DNA of 64,000 nucleotides, taken from the NCBI RefSeq assembly GCF_947179165.1, contig NC_077240.1, positions 56,306,501 to 56,370,500 on the forward strand, read 5' to 3'. Positions 1-12,644 of the stretch are shown here, piece after piece. This DNA comes from Solanum dulcamara (taxonomy: Eukaryota > Streptophyta > Magnoliopsida > Solanales > Solanaceae). Position numbers and translations under genes: made by a program. The notes under the pieces were generated by a model. The model saw nothing but the letters and a program-made list of their open reading frames with translations. It made no database searches and was not told the origin of the DNA. How positions within the stretch are numbered: the first letter of the stretch is position 1; every line of letters begins with the position of its first letter.

Positions 1-917
1 GAAATCAATAATCTTTGAACTTGCGTCATAATATGAAAAGCCACAAAAATTCATCATTTCAAATTGAGCAATTGAGTTTAGAAAAATACTTGGACTCTAT
101 GGGTGGAAGAACCCATAAATGAGACCAATAAACCATGGGGATTAAAGGCCTAATGCAGCTTCGAGAATGGAGGCTCGGAGAACCTTGAAGTGAAACCCTA
201 GACTTTGGTTGAAACCTTTTGAGAATATGAGAATAAGGGACTTGAGTATTTGATTTTAAGTGTCCTAATGAGGGATTGGAATAGCCTAATGTCCTTAGAT
301 AGAGTTAATTAAGTCCTCAAAATGACCACACTTTTGTGTTAAATTACGGGAAAAGACAAAAATGCCCATTAAATATTTGGGCAGAACAAACCCACCAATG
401 AGTCATCCTTATGACTCATAGAAGAGTTGACGAGTCATATGAATGACTCATCCTATAGGATCTGAGGAGGACCTTGAGAACCGATCCTCAAGACTTTTTC
501 TATGACTTATTTCTATGAGTCATTGACTCTTCTATGAGTCGTAGAATGGGCTCGTCCTGCAAGATCTGAAGAAGACCTTGAGGATGAGCCTCAGAAGTTT
601 CTCTATGAATCATAGAGTCATAGCCTAGATGACAAGTTGTAAACTCAAGTCATCTTGTAGGGTCTGAGAACCCTGCAAGTCAAGGCCTATGAAGTTTCTT
701 GACGAGTCATTTCTATGAATCATCTACTCTTCTATGAGTCATAAAGTGGAATCATAAATCATTCTTTCCTTGGTCAAATTTCCAGGCCTCCTGGTGAATT
801 CTACGAGTCAGTTCTACGACTCATAGGATCTTCTATGACTCATATAATGAGTCGTAAAACATGATTTCATATCATTTTTTCTAGAATTGTACCTTCATTT
901 CGACTCTTCAACTTATT
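1..917 (-). repeat. Gypsy-type LTR fragment, cut by window edge
   Basis: Non-coding LTR-type sequence. The stretch around 100-330 (GGGTGGAAGAACCCAT, then a 'gaaaccctag' and an 'aaaatgccc' segment) matches in order the LTR at 1345-3706 near 3045-3330. Read on the minus strand, its start near 917 (TAAGAACC...AAGTTGAAGAG) resembles the minus-strand LTR start at 54188 (TGTAAGAC...AAGTTGAAAAG). I infer a 3' LTR whose remainder lies outside the window. It holds no credible coding region. Confidence 0.6.
380..870. repeat. Degenerate GACTCATAGA-motif array inside an LTR
   Basis: Variants of 'atgactcatagaa', 'gacgagtcat' and 'ctatgagtc' recur more than fifteen times, with longer blocks (ATCTGAGGAGGACCTTGAG, ATCTGAAGAAGACCTTGAG, GGGTCTGAGAACC) spaced about 100 bp. 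Motif and complement are both frequent, so the stretch is rich in short inverted repeats. Similar motifs occur at 31340-31500 in another LTR. Confidence 0.65.
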
Positions 918-1130
918 GGTTCTTACCTAGTCGGGGTAGGCCCTTGAGGCAGAGGAGGATCAGCTCCTTGATTAGTTTGGTTAGCCACGTCTTGGGCTAA
1001 CAAAGTTATGATATTTTGGAACTCCACATGGGCAACTCCCTCATCATCTAGAGCCTCGGGGACCAAACTAGATTGGTCCTCGCCAGAATCCGTTGCTCTA
1101 GATGGAGGTACTCTTCTTGGAGGAATTATT
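918..1130 (-). pseudogene. gag N-terminal fragment, Ty3/gypsy
   Basis: Minus-strand frame with about 65 codons that begin IIPPRRVPPSRA and run through LLAQDVANQTNQG to PTPTR. It matches the gag start of the element at 38262-42429 (MSPRSVPPLRA, and LAKDEANQTNQG). The start codon appears lost (ATA/ATT where ATG is expected). The frame stops at an LTR start, so capsid, nucleocapsid and pol are missing. It sits where gag should, just downstream of the primer site at 1331-1340. Confidence 0.6.
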
Positions 1131-1330
1131 TAGAGATCATGAAATGATTCTTTAGGTAAAGGAAGTCTTAGAAGAAACTCTTGGGCATGACATGAATCAT
1201 GAAAGAAGCGAATGTTTCCTAAACGCCTTATAGTCTCCTATTCATAATTGTAGAGTGCTTCAAAAGCATGAACAAGACCCTATTAGACGTGGTAAATTAT
1301 ATTCTGAGGACAATTCAAAACCAACCTGGA

Positions 1331-1340
1331 TCTGAGACCA
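1331..1340 (-). other. Degenerate primer binding site
   Basis: The minus strand reads TGGTCTCAGA a few bases inside the LTR end at 1345. This is one base away from TGGTATCAGA, the initiator-Met tRNA primer site of many plant gypsy elements. It fixes the LTR at 1345-3706 as the 5' LTR of a minus-strand element. Confidence 0.6.
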
Positions 1341-1344
1341 ATTT

Positions 1345-3706
1345 TGTCACAACCCAAGCCCAAGGCCTAGAAGTGATCTGGCAAATGAGAAACCTGATGA
1401 TACCTCAAAAAATCCTCTTAGTATTCATTTAGCCTTTCATAGGTAGTGACAATCAATAACAAGAAAAAAAGGGGAAAAAGGGACTATAGGGAGAACTTCA
1501 TAAACAAGTACCATAGTAGTCAAGGATCACCATTCATACGTCCAACAATACCTCTAATCTTAGATCTAGTAGAGGCTAAGACATGTCTCTAGCTCACCCT
1601 CAAGTAAACTAATGATAAAGTACCATAATAGATATCTAAACGTCTCAACATAGCATAAGCTAGAAAGGAGAAGGAGTATTGTTCCAAAAACATGGGAACT
1701 CACCCAAAAGTAGTCTTCAAGTGATCAAATCTAGCCATGTGGAGGAGAATGAGCCCTAAAAGGTGATATCATTGAGGAAAAAGAGTATGTGTTAGTACTT
1801 TGAATGTACAAAGTATGTGAGCAATACAAGGCATGACATGATAATATGCAATTGACCACGTTAGAAAATATAATAAGTAAATCATGAACAACATGAATGT
1901 AATTTGAAAACCATAAAAGAGTTACTTGAAAACATAAACACTAGAATGATAATCATAAGTCAATGTAAGAAGTCATTTGCCTTATAGAATGCCACGGGAC
2001 ATAATGAGAATCGTAATCATAGTAAGAGTCATGAGTCATAGTAGAATATATATCATAAACCTTGGTGAGGAAAACTTTCAACCTTGGGCGATCATTAATA
2101 TGTGTTAGAGATATTAGTAGTCATAGCGAGAAATACCTTAAACATTGTGAGAGAGACTTTTTAACTTTGTGAGAGCAACCGTTAATTGATATAAACCATA
2201 TGAGCTATAACATAGAGTCCCAATGATACCCGTACACCAGATGAGGGGGAAACAACTTGCCAAGAGAGACTCTGTCATTCCTAAGTGGATCCACTAAGCT
2301 ACATGAAGGATCGAGCCTCAACATGGGTGACCCTCAAAAGAATGAAGCCTCATCTATGGGTGATCCTATATCCTACAGTGGAATGTTACTATGGGACAAT
2401 GGGATCTTACAATAGGTCTCTTGCGTCAACCCCCAGAGAGAATGCCTATCCCAAGGTCCAGTCGGTGCTAGGTAAGATCTCAATCAAATAGACAAATCAT
2501 AAGACATAAAGTAAACATCATGTGAGAGGGGTCATATCTACTACCCGTCCACTATTTATGAATACATAATCATAGAATAGCTCCTTAAAATTTTTAGTGA
2601 TTCAAGTATGCAAGAATTTTCATAATCGCACAAATAATCCATAGCTTTGCTTAGAAAGCCTCTCACCAACATCCATCTTTCATTGAAAAGACTCCCATAA
2701 TCATAGTAGCTTTCATAAATATTAAATTAGAGACCATAACCTTCAAGTCATGCTTTAGTGAAAATAGAGTAAAACTAGGTGGCTTCAAGTCAATTCAACC
2801 TTCAACATATATGTAAATGAAATTATGCATAAACACAATGAAATTCATCAATTAAGAAATCATACTTTAAACAACCGACCATTAATTTCAAGAACCTTTA
2901 AGGAGCTAATTAGAGATAATTCATGCATACGAAATCATTTTACATAAAAATTGATCAATAATCATTAGTTTATTCATGATTCATGCTATTAAGTAGAAAT
3001 TAGAATGACCCATAAAGAAATCTCACTTGAAAAGCATTTTGGTTTCAATGGGTGGAAGAACCCATTGATAAAAACCCACATACCTTAGAGTAAAGCTTGA
3101 ACAGAGATTGAAGAAGTCTTGAGAAACTTGAAGTAATCTTGATTCTTGGTCTTCAATGGGGATCTTAAAATCCTTTAGTTTGAGAGGAATCTTGTAAGAG
3201 ATTAACTAGGAAGGACGGGGAATAAAATCTAGGGTTTTAGATAGTAAGAAAGGTGGAAAATAACCTAAAAAATAGTCCAAAGCTGACTATACATTAATCA
3301 GGGAATTATCCAAGATGCCCTTACATAAAACTAGAAATGTTCGCTAAAATTTGAATAGTCCGGGAACAAGTTCACAACGCAGAGATGTTCCATTTCAGTT
3401 TATTTTCTTATGAAATTGGAAAATCAAGCTCGGGGTACATGTTAACATTATTTACACATAAAATGTATTTGAGTCATGCATTTTATGTATATTTTCTTGT
3501 GCTAGGTAAAATTTGACTAAAGAAGAATCTGTTCATTGGGGGACCAGAGGGGCGACGTGCTAGGGTCGCGGACCCTTCTATTTTGGGCTGATTCTTGAAA
3601 AATTCATCTTGCAAAATACGAGTACGAAAAATCTTTTGAAGACATTTTACTTCAATTTTACTCTATTGGAACAGATTCCAACCTTCAGAACACACGGGGC
3701 CTTACA
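1345..3706 (-). repeat. 5' LTR of a minus-strand gypsy element
   Basis: The plus-strand edges are TGTCACAACCC... and ...GGGGCCTTACA, which gives TG...CA on the minus strand (TGTAAGGCCCC to GGGTTGTGACA). The left 250 bp match the LTR end at 42430-42675 (gtcatgaccca.gc..agggcctaga). A GC-rich motif, GGGTCGCGGACCC, lies near 3563. The flank after 3706 reads AGTAA; its partner would lie beyond the left edge or is lost. No coding. Confidence 0.7.
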
Positions 3707-3711
3707 AGTAA

Positions 3712-4977
3712 TAAAAGGACTATGTGTATGTTATGATGTTGATCGAAAAGGTAATCTGCTTGAATTGTACTTGGCATGAACTTGATGAAAAGCTAAGATT
3801 GCCTAATTGTGATTATGAAATTGATAAAATTGAGTTTTTCTCATTATTGACTATGGAAATGGACATAGATATACTTACTCACTGATTTATCTTAAATGTG
3901 ATAAAGAGGCAACTAATATAGACTTGATGACTTATAATGATGGAAATGATGTACTATTTGATATTGATATATTATTAAGAGTGTGACATGAATTGCATTG
4001 ATACGAATTGCATTATGATTGTGGATAATATCATTCACTCATTACTTTTTTGAACATGCTTATTTGTATTGAATCTAGAACACTGTGATGAGACTTGATT
4101 GATACTTATGCCGATGAAAAATGACTGTAGTGGATTCATATTGAGAAGAAGTAGGGATTAGGCTGCTCTTCCATGGTGGAATTATATACGAGAGAAAAGG
4201 GATCGCACCATATATCCATGGCAGCCACATGGTAATTTTTCAGTCCTCATAGGTTCAGATCTATTAGACAACAAATGTTTATCATTATGAAAGACATGTA
4301 TCACTCTACGTGACATCACATTGCATTGCATTTTATCTTATTAGTTATTGTGAAGTTTCGTATATGCCCCTTGTGTTTCTATGATGATCTATTCTGAAAA
4401 TAATATGATTCATTATAGATATTGTTGACCTATTATTGGCCTGTGTGCTATGTGAATTGTGTAGAGTAGATTGTGATGATTTCTGTGTAGGTTGTAGTTG
4501 AGGAGGTTAGGTTGGAAGAAATGAGTTATAGCATATGTTATATTTTCTTGGATTTATTAGTTGTCTTGTTGAGTATCGTGTTGTTTGGAACTTACTCCTT
4601 ACTATATATGATTGTGTAGGTATTGAGCCTAGACAGTGACTATGTTCTCATTTCTTCATCTGAGGCTTGTGTGAGGACAACAGAGAGGTAGATGTTCAAA
4701 GCCAACGATCTCCTTGTTTTCTTTTATTATAGTTTGTTCTATTCATGTGACAAAGATATTGATACTTGTATTTATTTCTATTTCTATTACATTAGAGGCT
4801 TGTATATGTGATAACTAGTTCTTTGGGTGTATTGTAGTTGGCTAAAACTTTTTCTTTTATATATTTATCTATGTATTTAAACTATTTCTGCATTATTTTT
4901 CGCAAATATTGGGTTTTAGGCTAACATATCTTCTAGGAAAGGATGAGTTCCATCACGCCCAGATTTGGGTCGTGATA
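3712..4977 (+). repeat. 5' LTR of element 1, 5'-truncated
   Basis: Aligns with 11410-12644. It keeps about 180 bp around 4560-4740 that the 3' LTR lacks near 12290. It ends in TCGTGATA, probably an eroded TGACA end, just before the primer site. Its upstream part is missing. Confidence 0.7.
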
Positions 4978-4980
4978 AAA

Positions 4981-4994
4981 TAATATCTGAGCCC
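4981..4994 (+). other. Eroded primer binding site of element 1
   Basis: TAATATCTGAGCCC differs from the initiator-Met primer site TGGTATCAGAGCCC by three bases and lies four bases after the LTR end. Confidence 0.5.
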
Positions 4995-5175
4995 AATTTC
5001 ATAGGTATCAGGTGTACAAACCAAGTATAAGTAGAGTCTCCAGGCTCGGTACGAAGACATCTATACTTATCTTTGAGAGGCTATGAAGACTATTAGAAAA
5101 CTTTCTTTGTTCATTCTTTCTTATCGTGTATGTTTATTATCGCTAGTGTTGCGTGACACATGATGTTTTGATAGA

Positions 5176-6440
5176 TGATGAGGAAAATAACTTCAACTAT
5201 GGGTAGAGGAGAACAAATCCTTGAGGTAATTATTGAGAACCCAGCTAGTGCTAGGGGTAGAGCCTGAAGTAGAGGGTGTGCCCAAGGAGCGACACCAACT
5301 TGAGGTCATGCTAGAGAGGCTTCTTAGAGCTACATTTGGAGGTTTCTGAGTACTAAGTTCCTCCATAATTTACGAAACCTTATTTTTGAAGACCTTATTG
5401 ATGATACTAGATGCATTGAACTATTTTACTCAGGGTTCCGCAGGCACTCCACAGGGCTCACAAACTAGAGTCAGGGCATACACCCTAGAGTAGTATCAGG
5501 TCTTCATTATTAAGGATTGCGTGGGTCATCACTATTGGATCACACACAACCTATCGGTACGTAGGTTACTCTAGATATAATCATGACAGTTGTCGATCAA
5601 CATGTTATGACAGGTTTTAAAAGATGAAACTACCCCAGTTTCAGGGTGGTAGAAGTAAGGATGCTCATGAGTTTTTGATTTTTTTCCATAAGATGCTTGA
5701 GGTAGTAAGCATGGTTGATGCTCAGGGTGTTCATTTCATTGCACTACAACTCCATGGGTAATTTAGGGAGTGTTTGAGAACATTTATAATAACTAGACAA
5801 TGCGATCTCCTCCTATATTGTGGGGTACTTTTGCTAGTCATTTTTTGGATCTCTTCATTTTATGGAGCGTACATGATGATAAAAGGTTGAAATTTAAGGG
5901 TTTGACCTAGGGTGGTATATCTATTGCTGTGTATAAGGCACGATTCTTCTAGTTGTCTAGACATGCCATGGCATTGATCCCAGATTAGGCGAAGAGAGTC
6001 CACAGGTTTGTAAGGGGATTGAATTTCTCTATTTGATCGTGAGTGTTCAGAATATCCCATAAAGGGTCTTTATTTTGTTCCATTATGAGCGTCGCCTAAG
6101 GAGGCAGAGTTAATGGTCAGAAAAGAGTTTGGGAACCCCGTAAGGGCCTATTTTAGTAGTCAATTTTTAGGCAACTCATCTAGAAGAAGAGGTTCGTACA
6201 GAGGTGGTATTTTATTTTAGTGTCAGAGACTCGTTCATGCTTCTATGCCAGCAGCTGAGGGTGGACAGATATCTTGAGGATCCTAGAGCTTGGGAGAGGT
6301 GGTTATGTTATTCTATCCAGTTCATCACAACAGTCTTCCTGCCCAAGATCTTGTTATAGGTATCGACATCCACGTCATTTTATTCAATATTGACCTCTGC
6401 AGACTCATTCAAGGCCAGGCCCAGTGCACTTTTTACTTAT
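5176..6440 (+). pseudogene. gag of element 1
   Basis: A discontinuous plus-strand frame. Near 5620-5760 it reads KMKLPQFQGGRS, then DAHEFLIFFHKML and a segment ending HFIALQLHG, the usual start of a plant gypsy capsid (Retrotrans_gag type). Near 6330-6390 a CYR..RHPRHFIQ segment looks like a CCHC zinc knuckle with later cysteines replaced. Stops and frameshifts are frequent. Confidence 0.6.
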
Positions 6441-6599
6441 TTTAGAGAAAACTTTACTACCTCTAGCTAGAGGTCAAAGCAGGGATCAGCCAGGTATAGG
6501 TGGTAGAGCCTCAGGTAGCTCTGTTGTGGTTCTACGAGATAGCGATATGGTACTGACTGGTAGTGGTAGGGGAGATCAGTGCTATGCTTTTCTTAGTTG

Positions 6600-7130
6600 G
6601 CCCCAGGATAAGGCTTTTGAGGTAGTTATTAGAGGTATCATCGTAGTTTGTCATCGACCTACATTTGTGTTTTTTAATCGTGGATCTACATTCTCCTATG
6701 TGTCTACCTATTTTGCATCTAGATTTTTTATTTGACTTATGTTGGCATGCCCATGCCTATTTATGTTTCTACACTTGTGGGTGAGCCCTTAGTGGTGGAT
6801 CAAGTGTATTGATCCTGTCTTTTTTTAGACAGGTATGACACATGGGAAAGTATTATTATTTTGGGGATGGTACACTTTGATGTGATATTAGGTATGGATT
6901 GGCTTTCCCCTTATTTTGTTATTGTTGATCGTTATTCTAAAACTATTATCTTAGCGATACCTGGTGTCCCAAGGATCAAGTGGAAGGGTAATAATTGTTC
7001 TTATCCTAGTAAGGTCATCTCTTATATGCGTACTTATATATTGATTGAGATGGGGTGTGTGTCTTATTTGGCTTTTATTAGGAATACTAAAGCCCAGTCA
7101 CCTCTTATGTAGTCTATTCTTGTGGTTAAG
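6600..7130 (+). pseudogene. Aspartic protease region of element 1
   Basis: FFNRGSTFSYVS (about 6670-6710) stands where the family has FDPGSTYSYVS; the catalytic Asp is replaced by Asn. A downstream frame from 6861 reads VHFDVILGMDWLSPY, the conserved C-terminal protease motif of gypsy elements. The two parts are in different frames, so the enzyme is dead. Confidence 0.65.
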
Positions 7131-8560
7131 GTGATTGCCAATGTGTTTTTTACAGATCTTTTGGGAGTTCCTCCGAATAGAGATATTAACTTTGCTATTG
7201 ACTTGGAGTAAGGCACTAATCCCAATTCTATTCCTCTATATTGCATGGTTCCAGCTGAGTTCAACAAGTTGAAGGATTAATTGCAGGATTTGTTGAGTAA
7301 GAGGTTTACTCGCCCTAGTGTGTCACCTTGGGGTGCACCAATTCTATCTGTGAAGAAGAAGGAAGGGTCAATGAGGATGTGCCTTGATTATGGACAGTTG
7401 AACAAGGTGACTATCAAGTACAAGTACCATCTTCCTTGTATTGATGATTTGTTTAATTAGCTTCAGGGAGTTGCTTTCTTCTCTAAGATTGACTTGAGAT
7501 CTGAGTACCATAAGATGAGGATTAGCCTATTTAATATTCCAAAGATAGCTTTTCGGACCTGTTATGGCCATTATGAGTTCTTAGTTATCTCTTTCGGGTT
7601 GACTAACTCCCCAGCAACATTCATTGAGTTGATGACCACGGTGTTTCATTTGTATTTAGACTCCTTTATGATTGTTTTTATGATGATATCTTGTTGTATT
7701 CCAAGACAAAAGAGGATCATGCTTGTCATTTGATATCAGTGCTTCAAATATTCATAGAGCAGGAGTTATATGCAAAGTTCTCCTAATGTGAGTTTGGCAT
7801 GATTCTATGGCATTTCTAGGACACGTGGTGGAAAATGAGGATATTAGGGTTGATCCGGCTAAGATTTAGGTAGTTAGAGGCTGGACTAAATCTACTTCCC
7901 CTACCAAGATTCGAACTTTTGTGGGTTTGGTTGATTATTATAGATGCTTTGTGTAGTGATTCTCTACTAGTATTTCACTTTGACTAAACTAATCATAAGG
8001 TAGTAGAATTTCAATTGTCTAATTTGTGTGAGGTGAGCTTCAAAAATTGCAACACTTTATCGACTGCAGCTCCTATTTTGACCTTAGGTGAGGAGGGTGT
8101 GGACTTCACCATGTATTGTGTTGCTTCTAAAGTTGGTTTAGGTGAAGTGGTAACACAGAAAGAACAGAAGGAGAACGTAGATACCTATGCTTCTATAATG
8201 TTGAAGTCTCATGAGAAAATCTACCCTACTCATTATTTGGAGTTAGTGACAGTGGTGTTTCTATTGAAGCTATGGCATCATTACTTGTACGGTGTTCATT
8301 GTGAGGTATTCACCGATCACTAGAGTATTTTGTACATTTTTTCAGTCAAAAGTATCTAAACTTGAGACAGGATATATGTCTTGAGTTATTGAAGGACTAT
8401 GATATGACTATCTTTTATCATATAGGGAAGGGTAATATGGTGGCTGAATCTTTAAGTATGAATGCTCCTAGCATGAGGAGTCTCACCATAATTAGTGTTG
8501 ACGGGAGGCTCTTGTCTAGGGATTTTTAGAGGCTAGCAAAAGCATTGTCCTAATGTGAGT
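7131..8560 (+). pseudogene. Reverse transcriptase and RNase H of element 1
   Basis: RT motifs in order: [20 protein letters not shown] (7320-7380), [29 protein letters not shown] (7480-7515), [21 protein letters not shown] (7550-7610; motif split by my spacing only). The F(I/V)DD box is destroyed by a frameshift after DSFMIVF (7665-7680). RNase H follows at 8015-8323 with YCVAS in place of YCDAS, the YLELVTVVF glutamate segment and VFTDH. Several stops separate the pieces. Confidence 0.7.
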
Positions 8561-9810
8561 ATCTAAGGAGAGTTGAGGTTTCATTTAGTTCATTGAAGGT
8601 CTCTCTTCATTAGTTGAGTAGATTTAGGAGCAGCAGTTTGATGATAAGAAGTTATATCTCATTAAAAATAAGGTGTTGAGGGGTAAAGGTAATTAGGGCA
8701 GACTTGATTTTGATGGTGTTCTGAGGATCGAGGGTAATATTTCTATGCCCAAGCTAGGTGATTTAATCAAATTGATTCTAGAGGAGGCTCATTATTCTTG
8801 ATACTCTATTCATTTGAATACGAGAAAGATGTATCATGACTTTATCCAGCATTATTGGTGGTGTGAGATGAAGAGGTACATCCTAGTTTGGGTGAAGTAT
8901 ATGAAAAAGAAGCTAGCCTAGTTATACATAAGTCAGATTGTTTGGCTTCGTGCAGTGCCTATATCTATTGTTTCTGGCTAGGTTTTTTGTTTCCATCACA
9001 CTTTTGGAGGGCATTACAACGTAGTTTAGGTAATAGGCTTCATATGAGTACAACTTTTCATCAACAAACTAATGGACATTCTGAGCAAAAAAATTAGGTG
9101 TTGGAGGATATGCTTCGAGCATGTGTTATTGATTTTTTTGCTAGGTGGGATCATTATTTTCCCTTAACAAAGTTTTACTTAAAAATAGTTATCATTCTAG
9201 TATTCAGATGGCCCTATTCGAGGTGTTGAATGGTAGATGGTGTCTATCTCCTATTGTGTGGTTTGATTTAGTTGAGATGGACTCATTAGACATGAACTTG
9301 CATAGAGATGCCATGGAGCAGGTTTGTATGATTTAGGGTAGTCTCTTGATAGACCAGAGTAGGAAAAAGAGTTATGCAGATAGGAGAGTTTGACCATTAG
9401 AGTTCATGGAAGGAGATCATGTTTAGCGTTGAGTGTCTCTCATGAAGGGCGTTATATAATTTGGGAAGAAGGGCAAGCTTAGCCCTGGATTCATTGGCCT
9501 ATTTGAGATTTTGGAGTGAGTGGAAGAGGTGGCTTATAAATTAGCCTTTCCACCTAGCTTATCAAAGGTACATCCTAGTTTCCATGTTTCTATGCTTCAG
9601 AAGTATGTTTCAAACGAGTCTCATGTGATCTCTCTTGATTCAGTAGAGTTAGATCCAGATTTGACATTTGAGGAGGACCCCATAGCCATTCTGGATATGC
9701 AGGTCTGTAAGATAAGGATCATGGAGATTTTTTTAGTGAATGTACAGTGGAGACACCATTCGTTCGGAGAGTCGACTTTGGAGATGGAGGATTACATGCA
9801 TGCCTAATAT
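8561..9810 (+). pseudogene. Integrase of element 1 with core deletion
   Basis: The zinc-binding part is visible near 8770-8880 (ILEEAHYS, then KMYHDF.QHYWW.EMKR). The frame then passes within about 60 bp to core C-terminal sequence: FWRALQRSLGN and TTFHQQTNGHSEQ (9000-9090). The first catalytic Asp segment is absent. The C-terminal domain at 9480-9800 has GLFEILE, EEVAYKLAFPPSLSKVHPSF, HVSMLQKYV, then a chromodomain-like tail. Confidence 0.7.
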
Positions 9811-9885
9811 CCCTGACTTTTCGAGGTTATAGGTACTTTTTTTTACTTTATGTTTGAGGATGAACATGGTTTTAGTGAAGGATGA

Positions 9886-12644
9886 TGTAATGACCCTGAA
9901 GGTCATTTTTTATAATTTTAGCAAAATAACTATTTTACCTCTCTCGGTTGTTACCTCAAGTCATGTTTGATCTGTATTCGAAGTTTGTTTTGGGAAATTC
10001 TATGAAAATTAAAGGTTTATGGAAAGATTTAAGTTTTGAAGGCTTAAGTTGTCAAATAGTGGTATTTAGGATCATTTAGAATTCCGAGTCTTGAAATGAA
10101 ATTTCATCGATTCAATCAGGTTTGAAATGTGAAATTTGGTCTAGGTAAGATGACAGAATCAGTTTTATAAGTTGGAATTTATTGAAATTTTGATCATAGA
10201 GTTGACTTTGGTCAACAATTGAAGTTCAGATGCTTGGAATTGAATTTTGAAAACTCCTTCAGATTTGTTGGATGATTTTAGGCCTACGGAGAGTTCCTGT
10301 GTATTTTTTAAAATCTTCGAGGGTATTTTGGTCTTTTTAAGGGTTAGAGTTAGTTTTTTTGTGACTTATTGGATTTTGGGTAAAGGATACCTCAACTGCG
10401 AATTCTACCAATTCGATTGAGTCTGAAATGTCAAAATTAGTATGTTAGCATATAAGGTTTGTGTGCACAGGATTTCAAACGAATCCTGAGGATCAATTCA
10501 AGATCTTTTGTGTAGTTTGGTTTGTGTGATAACTATCTTCTGATGCCTGTTAACTTCCTCTGTATAAATGTGATCCAGGTGGCGTGATCGCAAAGCCTTG
10601 AGAATTTCTTATCTGTGATCACAAGTCATGTGGCGCGATAGCGAGGGCCGACTATCTCCTTCTACATGATCGCGAGGGACCTTGTCATGATTTCAGTAGC
10701 TAATTCAATGAGTTGACTGGGTTACTCTTCGTAATCGTTAAGGAGGATGCCGCTATCGTGATGATCAAGGCTTGAGCAGACACAAAATTCCCAAAAGTCG
10801 CAAATTATTCACTTTTCTCCATTATTGGATTTTGGGAGCTCATGGGTGGTGATTTCAGAGGAAACTTTTTTATGGAAACTATTGAGTAAACTATTTTAAC
10901 TTCAAACCTTCATTAACCATTGATAATTTTGGATTTTAACATGGAAATTGGTGATTTTGAGATAGAGAAGATGGGGTTTTGTTCAAAAACTTGGCTTTTG
11001 ATAAGATGATGATTTTGAGTCGATTTCAACTCCATTTTTAAAATGGTTTTCGCCGACGAGTTACAAATACTTCAAAAAACAATTTGTATAAAAATGTCCA
11101 AATTTAGACCCCATTTTTAGAAAGGGATTATTGAGTTGTTTTGACTGTTTTCCCGAATTTTGGGTTTTTGGTTTTATTAAACTCGGTTTTTTATTGAGAA
11201 TCATAATTTGTCTAGATTGTGGTGCGTTGGAGGCTATTCGAAAGTAAAAGGCTCAAATACTTGATTGATCTGATATTGTTTAAGACAAGTGAACTTCTAA
11301 AACCCCATAAATATTGTAGATTACTTGAACTTGCTTTGGTATATGTGTTGGGGTCAACTATGACTAAGGTTTGGGATGATAATTATGTGAATTTTTCTTA
11401 ACTAAAGAATGGCGTAATAAAGGGCAATGTGTGTGTTATGATGTTGATTGGAAAGGTGAAGTCTTTGAATTGTACTTGGCATGAACCTGATGAAAAGCTA
11501 TTAGCCTAAATGTGATTATTAAATTGATGAAATTCACTTTTGCTCATTGTTGGCTATGGAAATGGACTTGGATATTCTTGCTAATTGATTGATCTTAAAT
11601 GTGATAAAGGAATAACAAAATGGAGACTTGATGACTTATAATAATGTAAATGATGTACTTGTTGATGCTGATATAATATTGATAGTGTGATGTGAATTGC
11701 ATTGATATGGACACTATCATTCTCTCATTAATTGTGTGAACATATTTATTTGCATAGGTTTAGGAACATCGTGATGAGAATCAATTGATACTTATATTGA
11801 TGGGAAATGGTTTCGGTGGATTGATAGTTATGTCGATTGGAAATGGTTTGGATGGATTCATATTGAGAGAAAATAGGGATCGGGCCACACGTCCATGTCA
11901 GAATTATCTATGAGAGAGAAGGGATCAGGCCATATGTCTGTGGTAGGTACATGGTCCTTGTACATCCCCATGGGTTCTGATTTGTTATACAACGGATAAG
12001 TATAATTAGGACAAACATCTATCACTCTATGTGATATCACATTGCATTGCATTGCATCTTATCTGTCATTGTGAAGTTATACATATGCCCCTTATATTTC
12101 AGTAATTGATCATTTTGGAACTGATACGACTTATTCGGTGATATTGTTTAGCTATTATAGACCTATGTGCTATATGAACTTTGTAGAGTTGATTGGGCTG
12201 ATTTCTTTGTAGGTTATAGTTGAGGAGTTTCGATTGGGAGGAAAGAAGTTCTAGTATCTGTTAGATTTACTTGGCTATATTTTCTGTCTTCCTTATTATA
12301 CTTTGCTATATTCAAGTTAAAAAGATATTGAGACTTATATTTATTTCCATTTCTGTTATATTAGAGGATTGTACATGTGACAACCAGTCCTTTGGGTTTA
12401 TTGTAGTTGACTAAGACTTCTGTTTTTTGTATATTTATCTATATTATTTAAACTATTTTCGCATTATTTTTCGAAAATGATAAGTTTTTGGCGATTCGAA
12501 TTTTTTAATATTATTTGTTTTATTAGGCCTAATGTCTATTTCTGGAGTTATGGATCTTAGCACCCAAAAAGTCTGTCTGTACAAAGAATAACTTTTCTGA
12601 TGGGAAATAACAAGTATCATCACACCCATATTCGGATCGGGACA
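9886..12644 (+). repeat. 3' LTR of element 1
   Basis: Begins TGTAATGACCCTGAAGGTCA 79 bp after the last integrase codons and ends ...TCGGATCGGGACA. It carries a GC-rich GATCGCGA-type motif cluster at 10570-10760. The minus-strand LTR at 36187-37775 starts almost identically (TGTAATGATCTCC), so the two families are related. Confidence 0.7.

Larger units (their letters stand above)
3712..12644 (+). mobile_element. Ty3/gypsy element 1, degenerate, plus strand
   Basis: Order is truncated 5' LTR (3712-4977), weak primer site, gag, protease, RT, RNase H, integrase with chromodomain-like tail, 3' LTR (9886-12644). The LTRs share long matches, for example 3722-3800 with 11425-11490 ('gtatgttatgatgttgat', 'gaattgtacttggcatgaac'). 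All coding parts carry stops and frameshifts. The 5' LTR has lost its first ~1.5 kb where the minus-strand LTR at 1345-3706 abuts it. Confidence 0.8.
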
